From the NCBI RefSeq assembly GCF_000316195.1, contig NZ_JH994111.1, positions 1,179,336 to 1,243,335 of the forward strand: a stretch of DNA of 64,000 nucleotides. The letters run 5' to 3'. This document shows positions 47,701 through 52,036 of the stretch, piece after piece. This DNA comes from Brachyspira hampsonii 30446. GTDB lineage: Bacteria; Spirochaetota; Brachyspiria; Brachyspirales; Brachyspiraceae. The notes under the pieces are model-generated. The model had not been told where the DNA came from. It made no database searches and saw nothing but the letters and a program-made list of their open reading frames with translations. Position numbers and translations under genes: made by a program. How positions within the stretch are numbered: the stretch's first letter is position 1; each line of letters opens with the position of its first letter.

Positions 47701-48017
47701 AAAATCTTGTTCGTATGAAAAATCAGTATGATGATTATGATAATAACATCGTTAAGAATTTAAAGAGAGCTGAATATGTTGCTGGATATTTGAAAGATTT
47801 ACTTGATAGTGCTGATAAATATATGTCTGATAAAGGTACTAAAACTTCTAAAAAAGGAACAACTAAAATAGATAGCAAGAAAGAAGAGTTTATAATTAGA
47901 ATGTATAAAGAAGGCTGGAAACCAGATGAGATAGTTAAAAATAGTTCATATTCAAGAGATGAAGTTGAAAGAATTATAAAAGCATGGAAGGATAAGCAGT
48001 CAAGAGGACAATTTTAA
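26784..48017 (+). CDS. Giant membrane-anchored coiled-coil repeat protein (7,077 residues)
   Basis: A single uninterrupted frame of 21.2 kb. Residues about 4-25 are one membrane helix (LQLILTFVVPLLLIGIYSVV); nearly everything after it is Glu/Lys/Asp/Ser/Leu-rich heptad-like coiled coil, and I noticed no cysteine. From about residue 1,000 to 5,300 it consists of large repeats of 609-686 residues. Each repeat has the same order: S-I-L-D-R-D-E-L-I-E-L, then D-I-P-A-L-F, FRDRLEKRI-YFED-WSD, KNYIDEYLKEYS and a DDMIKESFNTL-like segment. The last 45 residues (FIIRMYKEGWKPDEIVKNS and SRDEVERIIKAWK) look like a helix-turn-helix-type cap. This matches spirochaetal coiled-coil proteins that I recall NCBI naming SpiroCoCo, which are usually much shorter. 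GGAG lies 7 bases before the ATG. A structural role along the cell envelope is inference. Confidence 0.9.
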   Translation: MTPVLQLILTFVVPLLLIGIYSVVNRKKNYGNNNFNEMFAEEKAVLEGIVEEKISEVRDNAIDLEIAVKKAGFISKSMEEDLAKLNKRIESYKDYKAAVSQYQEQVDSLEEAYLEILNKVDTVLKERNTIEKTYKRISDVKAKMTELEKNVGSIQDKLIESYNSKLNEFESELYKRFDALTTNLLARDAHYSTMAEQEKEKISALTEEFKLHVAKKEELFTNQLTQLAERTARHNIEQLAELFEKGRDELINKYSSFADEIDTKSKDIENRYETLSQSKDGLETELNNLRDTIHDRLNSITESSVLEFKDEMEKTKEMLYSTLKEGLEKISQDKEEFLDSIEQKAHSLEKSIDDIKDKADYISKDYAEKAHQLESEFSVLKDDINNRFIAEVENFSNHIKNVLENEDDGVITLYRNKTKELNDLIISIDGMSEETMLKAESRFEDIVNDIDKLKDDILTRAQDDMEYSIDKARSSLIAEINELRNDVETETNLLKDKIDETHYQTSEIISILNNKQEEILDSLNLQKEYLYKDLEAQANDRVNEIERLFSSVKSELEQNIDSYIKNTSSDLSAIDEKLSSLKEQYDKAYSDIDTLSKDTEYNIKENLEKRLEILEKSSSEINDLIGIANEKLDTGIKDTEEKIDGIKKEISDYSDAYIESLKSHLKNVLDDYEQTKMKAITDSIDSVINQVDESEKRHDELISNIENSIDEFKNKMDLAINENVKFNEESKKEVVDMLHNELRQATDAFDTLLNEKRDSMNKIKDEIEDIMHRVENGRDTFEKTINKVYENAEDKEKALMSDIEDKYNSLDKKIDGVLDERRADLNAISAEYNAMLEKYSNNLKDDYEELKHHASLMSDEYKIRIENLGERINEIIDNANNMQSIIDSKASEIDSYIVSKKEEIDRKSGDIFAGVEENASKKLDELRELIDNAINKYQDEIKEIETYRFEESQNIIHDIENIGAGIRRDYEQYTNMLEDFYNKEKDSLNDYANSLKDEIEKAREESEAKHLSNEANYIDEYLNKASFKIDEEVNRLNEELNSSFNTLYSGFSKILAKIRKANNKKALQYIAKIKKHANKVISNTAAEVRDSIGLTLEDLRNEFISLKDNVDDKLREEADKLISNNENVLAILDDHNNRLEQINDLSNTIENIKETLLEQINDLNSHISDTNENFNSIIDNIKSSIIDRDELIELQNSEKEFLKNQIEDIKEEFELFKDQMLRTNEVEIPALFDEEKERIENMFDEFSKNLLMRLTDNESDINYIKDVLSEERSHLISQIEILRKDVDDIKDDNTVTVLSEEKAVLENSVTALRDDFDKIIDLEKDFIILKNRMEGIDSGLKDDVKDLSDKLRDFKNNLEEKIEKDSSVLYRDLESLNNNFEAVRKNMSSFLDKDEIEELLNKEKNRLDSIFESLTSNNESFRDRLEKRMSYFEDVWSDNTKIKSIYAADIREEVENIRKEADIKYDNHISELKEKMKLIEQDIYDWKNGNLNTLLSQLDEARKGIEEFINTSEGKKNQFFIDMINDIEKKENEIYSRIDEKISEAENKLSSVDEKLNNAIGNSLEEIHNRINESVAKYDEEIKRIEHHREAETENIISDLEDLGNSIREDYEEYSIMIDKIYEDAVSELEIHLGNIKKEIERARTEAEEKHLSNEKNYIDDYLLNYSEKIEAHVNDKLSILTESKTQLDDMIKESFNTLNTNLNDAMNRFNEEANTQIHSVVNRLEKEASERLNNDNKYISELEEQLRAISVKVDNELYNISSKLDNEISDVKTKYKDLSSDFDEALDMIKSSILDRDELIELHNSEKDMLSEQIETLKTEFDSFKDELLKANEEDIPTLFEEEKQKIEKAFEDFTSSLLDRMNNSENDINYVKDVISENRNVFLEKIDNIKRDIESIKEDNTIAQLDLDKQSLEDSFNVIKDDFAKLSDLETALYQLRDNIEDIDLNFKDDIKTLSDRFEEFEHKTVTDERFNNLSYNIDEIRDNLKNSIDKSSELENKFSSIKENLLKALSKNENIENLFADEVKKLDSLFNNIKVDNAEFRDRLEKRIDYFEDTWSDIGKIRNLYAADLRDEFESIRSEADIKLENYVNDLKSQIEAVNNDASAWRDEYINGIKEKIDAMDRDISSWKDGQINDLLEQLENAKESIKDYLKSSEGKKEEFLSDILLKIEDKENAIYNRIDAKIEDIENRLSAVDGKVSDDIARGLEEVENIVNKAINKYNEDIKNIEHHRAEEGSKLLGEIQSGYDYYSKLINTTYKDSLSSLADYTNRIKADIEKARKESENKHVNNEKNYIDEYLKEYSAKLDNKVNEKIDILNDSKNKLDDMIKESFNTLNINLNDAILKFNEHADSKINSALEKIEKDASERFFSYKNYVSELEENLRAISAKIDNEIYNVSSKFDNDISDLKNKYKELNADFEESLDIIKSSILDRDELIELQTSEKELLSERIDELKDEFKSFKDEILTANRDDIPALFDEEKDRIEKAFEDFTNTLLDRVNDSERDINYIKDIISEDKISLLEKIDNLKSEIEALREDDTITQLALDKQALEVSFNSIKNDFSRLEELENHLYELKNNVNSFDLDLKDEVKSLSDKFSSFENKIKENDDNIRDISSNIDSISDNIGDLSSDINVIRDAINNSINKSSELEHTILKDKEELENRLSSIKDNLSLISSNNKVSDTLFNDEVKKLENLFDNFKNDSIEFRDRLAKRIEYFEDTWSDSTRIRSLYAAEMRNELEEVKKETELKFENYLNDLSNRIETIDENISGWKDGKINELLSELESAKNNIINYLESTENRKEQLISDLLSKIEEKENAIYNRIDSKIADVENKLSVLDVKVSDDAYNKLEEVKEQLDKAIIKYNEDIQNIEHYRNEEGSKLLEDIKSGYDYYSKLINSAYKDSLSSLSEYTNRIKSEIEDVRKEAVYDKNIYKNYIDEYLKDYSEKVESQIDDKINALNESKNQLDDMVRDSFAELNNNLNDAIAKMNEDADSKVSEVIAKLESEASERLVNYKEYIKELEEHLASINTKIDNEIYNVSSKFDGDMLEVKNKYEALNTDFEEALELIKGSILDRDELIELQNSEKELLAGNIDELKKEFDNFKKEVLSSNKDDIPALFEQEKQKIENAFEEFTSNLLDRVNISETDINYIKDAISEDKLSLLDKIDSLKADINSLKDDDALTQLSLEKEELEQSFNSIKNDFSKLEDLEKNLYELRENMRDDVSNISDKFENIEKEFASGLNNINSDIDNIKNDIVNSINKSSELENTILKDKEELENKLSSIKDNLLSMTGRNESIETLFNEEVSKLEKLFDKVHNGNIEFRDRLEKRITYFEDTWSDSTKLRSLYASEMRDELEEIKKETEIKFENYLNDLNNKIDAMNDDISIWKENNINDLLAQLETAKGDISAYLDTTEDKKNKLITEVLSKIEEKENNIYSKLDEKIAEIENRLSETNSKLNDDIAVNLDNLHNMINDALVKYNEEIENIENYRTIEADKLLEDSKKLIEDIKSGYNHYSNLINEAYNNSVNSLKDYSDLVKGEMEKSIEESKSKHLNNEKNYIDDYLKNYSDKLDAKVSEKIDTLNAAKDNLDNIIKDSFNNLELNMQEAISKFEKESNNKLLEVIEKLEKDSKAVVFDKDEYNIYLNEQLNSISKKIEDEVSKMNERMDSDLSNITEKIDSNITSLNNTVYGDINSIIEKYESLSKDFDSSLEVLKDSILDRNELLEMQSAEKELLVSKVDELKKEFESFKEDILKTNKESIPSLFDDEKKKIENAFEEFSEALLDRVNNSESDINYIKDIIYEDKSFILEKIDNLKNELYSLRDDDTINRLTLEKNALEESFNSIKDSFSKLEDLENNLYQLRDDMVDVDINLKDEVKSLVSKVEELDSKIREDISKDLEDYSNDLTMLGSNVNTLNDYIESIKSNIHDSLNKSSEIENTILKDKEELESKLSLIKDNILSISGKNDNIETLFNDEVQKLESLFDKVRNDNVEFRERLERRIEYFEDSWSDNARIRSLFSSDIRDEIENIKSYTELKFENSINELKDKMDSMNSDLTSFRDEYLNELKSRIDSMDSDIISWKDGRINELLAQLEEAKNSISSYIDNSDVKAEKILSDILSKIEEKESSIYNKLDEKIRDIENKLSDTDSKLNNEINTNFNNLYNMLNEASNRYNEEIKNIENYRKEEKNKLSDDYQKFIDDMKSGYEHYSNLINDTYNNSLNSLKDYSKLVEEEIERAREESESKHLNNEKNYIDKYLKEYSDKLNTEIAEKMNMLTEAKEELDDMVRESFDNLESSFNDAVIRFEEETSNKVLDAIDKLGKETESILFKKYMSVLNEKIHSVNEKLDNETSNLKEKYADLNSDLNNAINIMKNSVIDKDQLISLHNDENNTIIEKLEKLKNDFQTFKESSLKFDNENVPALFDDKKKEIEHIFEEFTSVVLERLNMTDDEVNKLKDTIISDKLNLLEKMDNLEVEIETVKKDNTIEQLALEKKALEDSFNTIKEDFTKLGNLESNLYQLKENMSDVDILLKDEVKALSDRLSDFEDRIKDDIVRDLDEYSIELNNLTSNVAKLNVRIDEVKEQIEESINKSSELENLLSKEKEELDNKLSFIRDDLIAKSENSDVIEQTFIKEKEELTNLFNQIREDNKDFRYRLEKRISYFEDTWSDSGKLKNIFSADIKEELNDIRNSNNIKIDSSINYLKDKIESIDNDISHWKENGIEELVKQLKEARESISNYLDDSEIKGKEVVYSILLSGREYLEQYLREYYSELESKLYDKMNLSKIDLDNIFKSSFENLETRFNESITKIEEYSNDKMSKTLEDIEKNKYDLDIMINDSLNMLNQSINNAVSKMIEDSDDKLRDVIESLESQINDLISNKEEEIVNKMSAYETELKEEQTSSLKDIRNELLELYNEFRDNVNYDGLKEIGGKLNNIENSLLVVNTQLENKAKDISDRIDLEKEELYTSVNKLSSEFEYFKSNIDERFKTQVSEFISNNEHILSLFGEYSEKISSVTDILEDIENVKVSLIDEINKVKEEIDNKYSTLTRDFDKSIDEIKDAVLDKNNILQFYVNEKELLLKEVDELKSSFASLKDDILISTDERAEAFIDSEKLRIQSAIDDVFETLSAKISNNEDSISGLESSLLEYKSVISNTIDEFKDEISSIKDNHSYNDLIEERNRLEESFNSLKNDFLKIEDLEKDLSVIKDKVKGVDTSLNDEVIRLSDELRELKDKLSNEYDSDITHENINDVYENFRYLNESLESFKETVIPQLSNFSKLEDKILDSKEEIYRDLNDIMDSLPKSYVSAEEISILEEKLDNIFNNFNDSIVSIKNDLADNIEKDTKEFKDRIEKRIEFFEDAWSSEEKLVELYGNIISDNFDVLKGGLESQFNDSFAEFKDKIEAMQNDLNSWKSSSLNSITNTLDNAKDITSDNTDYSEIKSMIETLKEDIYNKQLELQNNVDSKLEESISKIDSFDSRIKDLEYNQGSLGADLAKYREKLYSILDDYDDKVKSKVINLQNSLKTEEKNALDYIENNISSIKDDISSSNKGVDVKIKALESYISKINNELNTNTLKLSNELAKDKKELLNIIDEFRKEVYFRIAEEVSNKDSELLNSFEEFKNKIIDSVPNMDELADLFVSEKEEITNEFYELRDELLNNQENNRNFAKMFEEEKAKLIDELDHFKSAVRVEYISAEERFEELKKDYLNNLNNLLDVEKSDLESSFEEIRKEINNIKDVSVSKEEIEKLINSYKQEITSSIDDKKAEISENAETIKADSSYVEKLIEEERTRINETLESFRKNIEENYSTVEAVAEVLSKEQDSVEAKLLKMKEDILSDMPTLENVSQIFVEEKETLKDELKEEFVSLRNEILGSVPNNNDLANMAQQYGAKIRDDFQILEQDFSESIKRYKENISNEMAGFRNEFNERIANIKDLAEALQAERDRLMAEIDDIKLKYESGTIYSDEALNTIEGDRDRLLNEFISFRRSIIELLKEQDATMSMFNQEKINIIDSIEALKNKISFDTISRDDVIAMIEDERRQVAEMFESIQNDSMDTDLRYLTDSFRDDIIKVFEESNDEFRKRIEARIVHFEDAYASADRIKDFYKDAIISEVDSLRSDAEKILIDLNNKVENTKDEIDLLENDRLKGIISKIDEAENDINSFINAMKANIKEQENELRMLSQSQKHISQEVETVRREREALMDMVKNSDINIKNKLESLTSAVSEAADIASSKIAEKEEAFSNKVKEAEEYINSLSYRMTEENNSDLAKAREDINNLVSSFNESIVKETNDLTPHIMTIVQNFINNEMKKFEKFSDVRSAIEGIENDINNKITDAFNNMNKELEDNIIEFRKKIDTYQEEFISELKMSVNMEGEKAVDEIRTIHDDEVAKLKEMYLTTEKFYTDRQEKNHEDFSKLFEEAYKDYNEKIESLYTQLDDTKLQITNSVEDVVSDLKQALSIKDEFLTSVEDNKEKLEAVEEQMNNLQNEFAPSVEKLKIMIEEKALELKDKINEYSQDIELQGEKFNSRLEELSNNAKSTIENKVTEFDSIIENVSSRMDSLLEEKNSEFDALKAHYEGLSESLTALRDSISEAVNERISEANSIIEENVHSIEESANEKYEKYIARLNSNLEQTLSLLMNDAKEHIQKAKEEIIKAHTNNLDEYDQRITNMKDIVSALEEDITKYSSEIDARLESINLSYDEKTNIILKDFDNRTDDLKLKLDDAVESIDKMLDVKTNDISLEYEAMKSKIDSIAKDMERYMNTVKVFNNAKEMAESIKNDVSKLNALVEDTKSVTVEMNKTMSEFDSLKKMHHEILDYAESLKKEKDSLKDTQEKVNMLMEMSGEIQDRFVNIAENNAIIEQTEEGIQVVIDIASQIENKLSFIKDKEEYADDILQQIRKSEIESKTILERIDSIKEAMVEVEDTRKNFMDKIYSLERDMAKIDKNDKKVQLFISKLEELNVIIDEIQNQRENLVRMKNQYDDYDNNIVKNLKRAEYVAGYLKDLLDSADKYMSDKGTKTSKKGTTKIDSKKEEFIIRMYKEGWKPDEIVKNSSYSRDEVERIIKAWKDKQSRGQF
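29800..45090 (+). repeat. Seven to eight long intragenic repeats in the giant gene
   Basis: The D-R-D-E-L-type motif begins at 30342, 32169, 34080, 36000, 37938, 39912 and 41970, giving periods of 1827, 1911, 1920, 1938, 1974 and 2058 bases, all multiples of three and growing steadily. The FRDRLEKRI-x-YFED motif recurs at about 31045, 32908, 34890, 36745, 38760, 40735, 42820 and 45022. Copies 2-5 are closest in sequence; the last copies keep only the skeleton. The feature bounds are approximate. Confidence 0.85.
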
Positions 48018-48044
48018 GACAGTTTGATTGTTATCTTTATTAAA

Positions 48045-48083
48045 TAGGGTCTGTAAGAATATAACTTATAGACCCTTATTTTT
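48045..48083 (+). terminator. Terminator of the giant gene
   Basis: GGGTCTGTAAG (48047-48057) pairs with CTTATAGACCC (48065-48075) with one G-U pair, followed by TTATTTTT. Confidence 0.85.
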
Positions 48084-48191
48084 GTATTAATAGAAATGGC
48101 TAACTTTTTAATAATATGGCTTTATATTAGATTACAAAAAACTATGTACTAAACTTTCTGCAATTTTATGCATGCATATAGTTATATATAA

Positions 48192-48221
48192 TAGCCTCGT
48201 TTCAAAAGCACTTGACAAGAT
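48192..48221. repeat. End of the inverted-repeat element family
   Basis: Thirty bases starting TAGCCTCGTTTCAAAAGC match the reverse complement of the right end of the 11042-11357 element at 26 of 30 positions, including the inner CTTGACAAGAT. A partner end is not evident. The rest of the gap from 48084 to 48551 shows no gene. Confidence 0.55.
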
Positions 48222-48551
48222 TTAGTATAAAATTATTTAATATATAAACATACATTTTTTAGAAGTGTATCCTAGCTTGTAAGAATATAGCTTTTAGTCT
48301 AAGGTGTACTTAGTATGTGCTGTACTTCATATTTAGAATCAAAAAAAGTTGTGTGGACTATATAGTAATCTTCTAATCAATATAGTTTAAAAAGAATTTT
48401 GGTATATAAAAAACTATATATAAAAATTATAAGATGTATTTTTAATATTAGCTGTATAAAAATAAAAATTGAAATGTTATGTATTGAAGAGAATTAATTA
48501 CATTTATATTCAAATGCAAAATAATAAATTAAAACATTATGTTTAATAAAT

Positions 48552-49292
48552 TTAAATTCCCCACCATTTTGAAGCATCTGATTGATATGCCCACTGATAA
48601 GAATTATCTGATGTAATCCAAATTTTTGCTAATTGATTTCCATTTTTGAATATATAAAGCCCATTAATAGAGTATACAGCTTCACTATCAAATGAGTCAT
48701 CTGTATTATTTGTAACATTAACTACAGTATTGAAATTAGTTTGATATCCAAAATATTGCACTTTCCAACCTGAACTAGGAGTTACTTTTCCAGTAGTTGG
48801 ATCCATTGTGCCAACACCTGTAGTATTTGCTGTTAATGTTGTTCCAGTTCCTGTACCCTCCAGTCTTGGTACTACAGGAAGCACAGAATTAATTATAGTT
48901 TCTATATATTTATTAGCAACTAGATTGTTAGTACCATAAGCAGTAACTGATACATAATATAAATTATCATTATTAAAAGTATAATTAGGAATTTCTATTA
49001 TAAAATTTGTTCTAGTATGATTGCTGCTTGCTACAGTTGGAAGTGCTTGCTGTGCATTTTTTATAGCATCATTAGGCTGTACAAAATTTGCAGAAGTACC
49101 AACATATATGTTAAAACCTGCAAAATCTGAAGCTATTATACCAGACCAAAAACTTATACTTACTTTATTATTACCAGGTATTGCATAAATATTATATGGA
49201 GTATTATATTCATCAACTATAGTTATAAGCTCCTCATTACAAGAAATGAATAAAAAAATAATTGGTATTATAAATATGATTATTTTTTTCAT
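48552..49292 (-). CDS. Lipoprotein with fibronectin-III-like domain, paralogue 1
   Basis: Protein of 246 residues with signal peptide and lipobox LFISC. The region from about 30 to 130 has the strand pattern of a fibronectin type III-like domain (YAIPGNNKVSISFWSG, then FAGFNIYVGTS). It is paralogous to the gene just upstream: both share IPGNNK, an F-x-GxNIY strand and QQ-ALPT. The C-terminal half differs, with a Gly/Thr-rich stretch and an aromatic end (SYQWAYQSDASKWWGI). It starts 2 bases after the paralogue's stop, so the two are co-translated. Probably exposed in the periplasm or on the surface; ligand unknown. Confidence 0.7.
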   Translation of the reverse strand: MKKIIIFIIPIIFLFISCNEELITIVDEYNTPYNIYAIPGNNKVSISFWSGIIASDFAGFNIYVGTSANFVQPNDAIKNAQQALPTVASSNHTRTNFIIEIPNYTFNNDNLYYVSVTAYGTNNLVANKYIETIINSVLPVVPRLEGTGTGTTLTANTTGVGTMDPTTGKVTPSSGWKVQYFGYQTNFNTVVNVTNNTDDSFDSEAVYSINGLYIFKNGNQLAKIWITSDNSYQWAYQSDASKWWGI

Positions 49293-49294
49293 AA

Positions 49295-50116
49295 TTAATA
49301 ACTTAAGATATTAGCAGAAATTTGACGGCAATAATCAGCTATGATACTGCTAGTACCATTAACACTCCTTACATATATTTTACCATAATAGGCATTATTT
49401 CCTTCTGTTATTTTTATTAAATAAAGTCTGTTAGCTTTAACTTGTAAATCAATATTTCCATATCCATTTTCCGGAGGAACCACAACATCATCTAAAGAAG
49501 TACCTGATACCATCATCATACTTGTATTATTAACATTTTGAAAATATAATACTCCATTATTATTTATTAATCTAGCTAAATCTCTTCCTTCTAAATTGAT
49601 AGTGGTATCAGTATTTATAGTTTGATTTAGTGCATCTGGTCTTGGTGTTCCCATCTGTACAAAATTATCATAATAGTAATAACTTTCTAATTGAGGAGTT
49701 ATCTGATATGCTGATACCCAAACATATATAGGTATGCCATTATTTAAATCAGAATCTTTTAATGTAGATATATCCGAACTATTAGTAGAAAAATAAGCTC
49801 CTGTTTCAATAGTAAAAGAGTATTTCTTGGTAACTGTGGATTTTGTTTCTATTAATGTAGGCAATGCTTTTTGCTGATTATATAATCTATATTTTCTAGG
49901 ATATGTATTATCTCCAAAATATATGTTATATCCGCTAAAAGATGGTTCATTATTTTGGGCTTCAAATTCTACTGTTATTTTATTGTTTCCTGGTATAACT
50001 TTTGTTATATAAGGCTGATTCAATTCAAGAGTTACCCCTGTAACATCTGGAAGACCGCAGGAAATTATTGACAATGATGATATTGCAATATATAAAAGTA
50101 TTTTATTTATATTCAT
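49295..50116 (-). CDS. Lipoprotein with fibronectin-III-like domain, paralogue 2
   Basis: Protein of 273 residues with a signal peptide and lipobox IISC. The N-terminal domain (ITKVIPGNNKITVEFEA, FSGYNIYFGDN, YNQQKALPTL) aligns with that of the downstream paralogue. The C-terminal part has beta-strand character (NIDLQVKANRLYLIKITEG). No clear ribosome binding site stands before the ATG, suggesting translation through coupling with dut, whose stop is 38 bases upstream. It is likely the product of a tandem duplication followed by divergence. Confidence 0.7.
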   Translation of the reverse strand: MNINKILLYIAISSLSIISCGLPDVTGVTLELNQPYITKVIPGNNKITVEFEAQNNEPSFSGYNIYFGDNTYPRKYRLYNQQKALPTLIETKSTVTKKYSFTIETGAYFSTNSSDISTLKDSDLNNGIPIYVWVSAYQITPQLESYYYYDNFVQMGTPRPDALNQTINTDTTINLEGRDLARLINNNGVLYFQNVNNTSMMMVSGTSLDDVVVPPENGYGNIDLQVKANRLYLIKITEGNNAYYGKIYVRSVNGTSSIIADYCRQISANILSY

Positions 50117-50154
50117 AAATTTATTATAAACTAAAATATAAATTATATCAATAG

Positions 50155-50589
50155 TTATTTATTTGTGCTTCCAAAGCCTCCTTCTCCCCTTTCTGTATCA
50201 GACAATGAGGAGACTTCTTCAAATGATATCTTTTCAACTTTAGCAAAAACCATTTGGGCTATTCTATCACCATTATTTATAGTAAATGGTATATCAGTTA
50301 AAGATGCCAATATTATTTTTAGCTCTCCCCTATAATCACTGTCTATTGTGGCAGGAGAGTTTAAACAAAAAATACCATTTTTTAATGCTAAAGAGCTTCT
50401 GCTTCTAACTTGTGCTTCATAGCCTTCAGGTATTTCTATAAAAAGTCCCGTTGGTATTAATACTATATCATTTTTATTTAAAGTAATAGGATTCTCTATA
50501 TTAGCATGTAAATCAAGTCCTGAAGAACCAGATGTTTGATATTTAGGTAAAGGATTTTTAGATTTATTAATAATTTTTATTTTAAGCAT
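50155..50589 (-). CDS. dut: dUTP diphosphatase
   Basis: Trimeric dUTPase of 144 residues that hydrolyses dUTP to dUMP, preventing uracil incorporation and supplying dTMP synthesis. All five motifs are visible: SGLDLHA (1), RSRSSLALK (2), ATIDSDYRGE (3, with the catalytic Asp), GDRIAQMVF (4) and the C-terminal RGEGGFGSTNK (5, closing over the phosphate). GGAGG lies 4-5 bases before the ATG. It sits within the minus-strand operon after gntP, 16 bases away. Confidence 0.95.
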   Translation of the reverse strand: MLKIKIINKSKNPLPKYQTSGSSGLDLHANIENPITLNKNDIVLIPTGLFIEIPEGYEAQVRSRSSLALKNGIFCLNSPATIDSDYRGELKIILASLTDIPFTINNGDRIAQMVFAKVEKISFEEVSSLSDTERGEGGFGSTNK

Positions 50590-50605
50590 TATTCCTCCAA
50601 TATTT

Positions 50606-51988
50606 TTATCTGAATAAGAAAGCTAGTATCATTATAATAATTAAAGCAGTAATACCTTGTACAAAAGTAGCTAAGGTTCTAGCTTTATATGCATCTTTTA
50701 TTTTTAAACCGGATAATTCTACGACTATCCAAAAATAGCTGTCATTGGCATGTGAGGCTATCATAGAGCCTGCTCCTATAGCCATCAATACTAAAATTTG
50801 CGATATAGGAGTATTAAATCCTAATGTTCCAAGGAGAGGAGAAAAAAGTGTAGCTACAGTAACAACTGCTATTGTAGATGAGCCTAATATTATTTTTAAA
50901 GCTGAAGCCATAATAAAAGGCAGTATTAATCCCATATTTAATTCTCCGAATATATGTCCTAATTCAGGTATGATTTTTGCCAATTCAGTAGATTTTAATA
51001 CTTCTGCAAAAGCACCGCTTGCTCCAACTATAGCTAATATACTTCCGGAAGCTCTTATACCATCACCTATCCACATAGATATTTCTTCTTTATTAAATTT
51101 ATGAGTTAGCAAGAGAGCAAATAAAAAACCTATAAATAACGCCATAGACGGCTCACCCAAAAATATAAATATGTTTCTTACTATTCCGCTTCCTAATCTG
51201 AAAGAATCAAATCTAACAATACTTCCAATCGCCATCAATATTATCGGTACTACTATAGGTGCTAGTGATTTCCAAGCAGAAGGAAGTCCTCCAATATCGC
51301 TTATTAAAGTTTCATAAGTTGGAGATTTATCAGGGTAATTTGGTTTTTTTATATATTTTGAAATAAATATTCCGTATATTGCTCCTACTAAAGAGGTTGG
51401 AATGGCAACTATTAAGCCTATAATTATTATAGTTAATAAATGTGCCTCAAGTCCGAATAGATTAACAACGGCAGCCGGACCTGGAGTTGGAGGGATTAAG
51501 GCATGAGAGGCATAAAGTCCTGTAGATAATGCAACTGATAATGCAACAGGAGAAGCTCCGCTTTTTTTGGCAACAGCTTTTCTTAAAGGTGTAAGTATTA
51601 AATATCCTGAATCGCAAAATACAGGTATTGATACTATAAAACCCAATATATTCATAGCCAAAGCCGGATGAGATTTTCCCACTATTCTTAATACTATCTC
51701 ACCCAATTTTAAAGCAGCACCGGACATTTCTAATATATTACCTATTATACTTCCCAAAACTATTATTATACCGACACTTGCCAAAGCATTACCAAAACCT
51801 TTTCCAATTAAAGCAGATATTTCTGTTATATAGTTTGTATCGTTATTAGATGGAACATGAAGTGTGAAAGCTAGAAATATTGCCACTAACAGCATAGCTA
51901 TAAAGGGATGAACTTTAAACTTGATTGTTAAAATCATGACTACAATAATAGATATTGCCAACATAGCTATTACGAAATAACTAATCAT
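50606..51988 (-). CDS. Gluconate/H+ symporter, GntP family
   Basis: Inner-membrane permease of 460 residues with about 12 hydrophobic segments. The family features are clear: an N-terminal IKFKVHPFIAMLLVAIFLA, the ALIPPTPGPAAVVNLFG motif, and ILGSSTIAVVTVATLFSPLL. It probably imports gluconate or a related sugar acid (ketogluconate, glycerate and idonate are alternatives), which fits the KDG kinase gene elsewhere in the window. AGGAT precedes the ATG. It lies 48 bases after the HPr gene, in the same transcript. Confidence 0.9.
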   Translation of the reverse strand: MISYFVIAMLAISIIVVMILTIKFKVHPFIAMLLVAIFLAFTLHVPSNNDTNYITEISALIGKGFGNALASVGIIIVLGSIIGNILEMSGAALKLGEIVLRIVGKSHPALAMNILGFIVSIPVFCDSGYLILTPLRKAVAKKSGASPVALSVALSTGLYASHALIPPTPGPAAVVNLFGLEAHLLTIIIIGLIVAIPTSLVGAIYGIFISKYIKKPNYPDKSPTYETLISDIGGLPSAWKSLAPIVVPIILMAIGSIVRFDSFRLGSGIVRNIFIFLGEPSMALFIGFLFALLLTHKFNKEEISMWIGDGIRASGSILAIVGASGAFAEVLKSTELAKIIPELGHIFGELNMGLILPFIMASALKIILGSSTIAVVTVATLFSPLLGTLGFNTPISQILVLMAIGAGSMIASHANDSYFWIVVELSGLKIKDAYKARTLATFVQGITALIIIMILAFLFR

Positions 51989-52036
51989 TAAATATCCTTA
52001 TCTTTTATTTTTATTATGTTGAAAATAGATAAAATA

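Noticed and set aside
26784..48017. Giant frame as an artefact of low-complexity DNA
   Set aside because: It has a promoter, a ribosome binding site, a terminator, conserved protein motifs in register across units whose lengths are all multiples of three, and distinct N- and C-terminal domains; this is a real gene.
48552..50116. Opposite-strand open frames within the minus-strand operon and inside the giant gene
   Set aside because: They lack ribosome binding sites and have the Ser/Phe/Leu-rich composition of antisense reading of Glu/Lys-rich genes.
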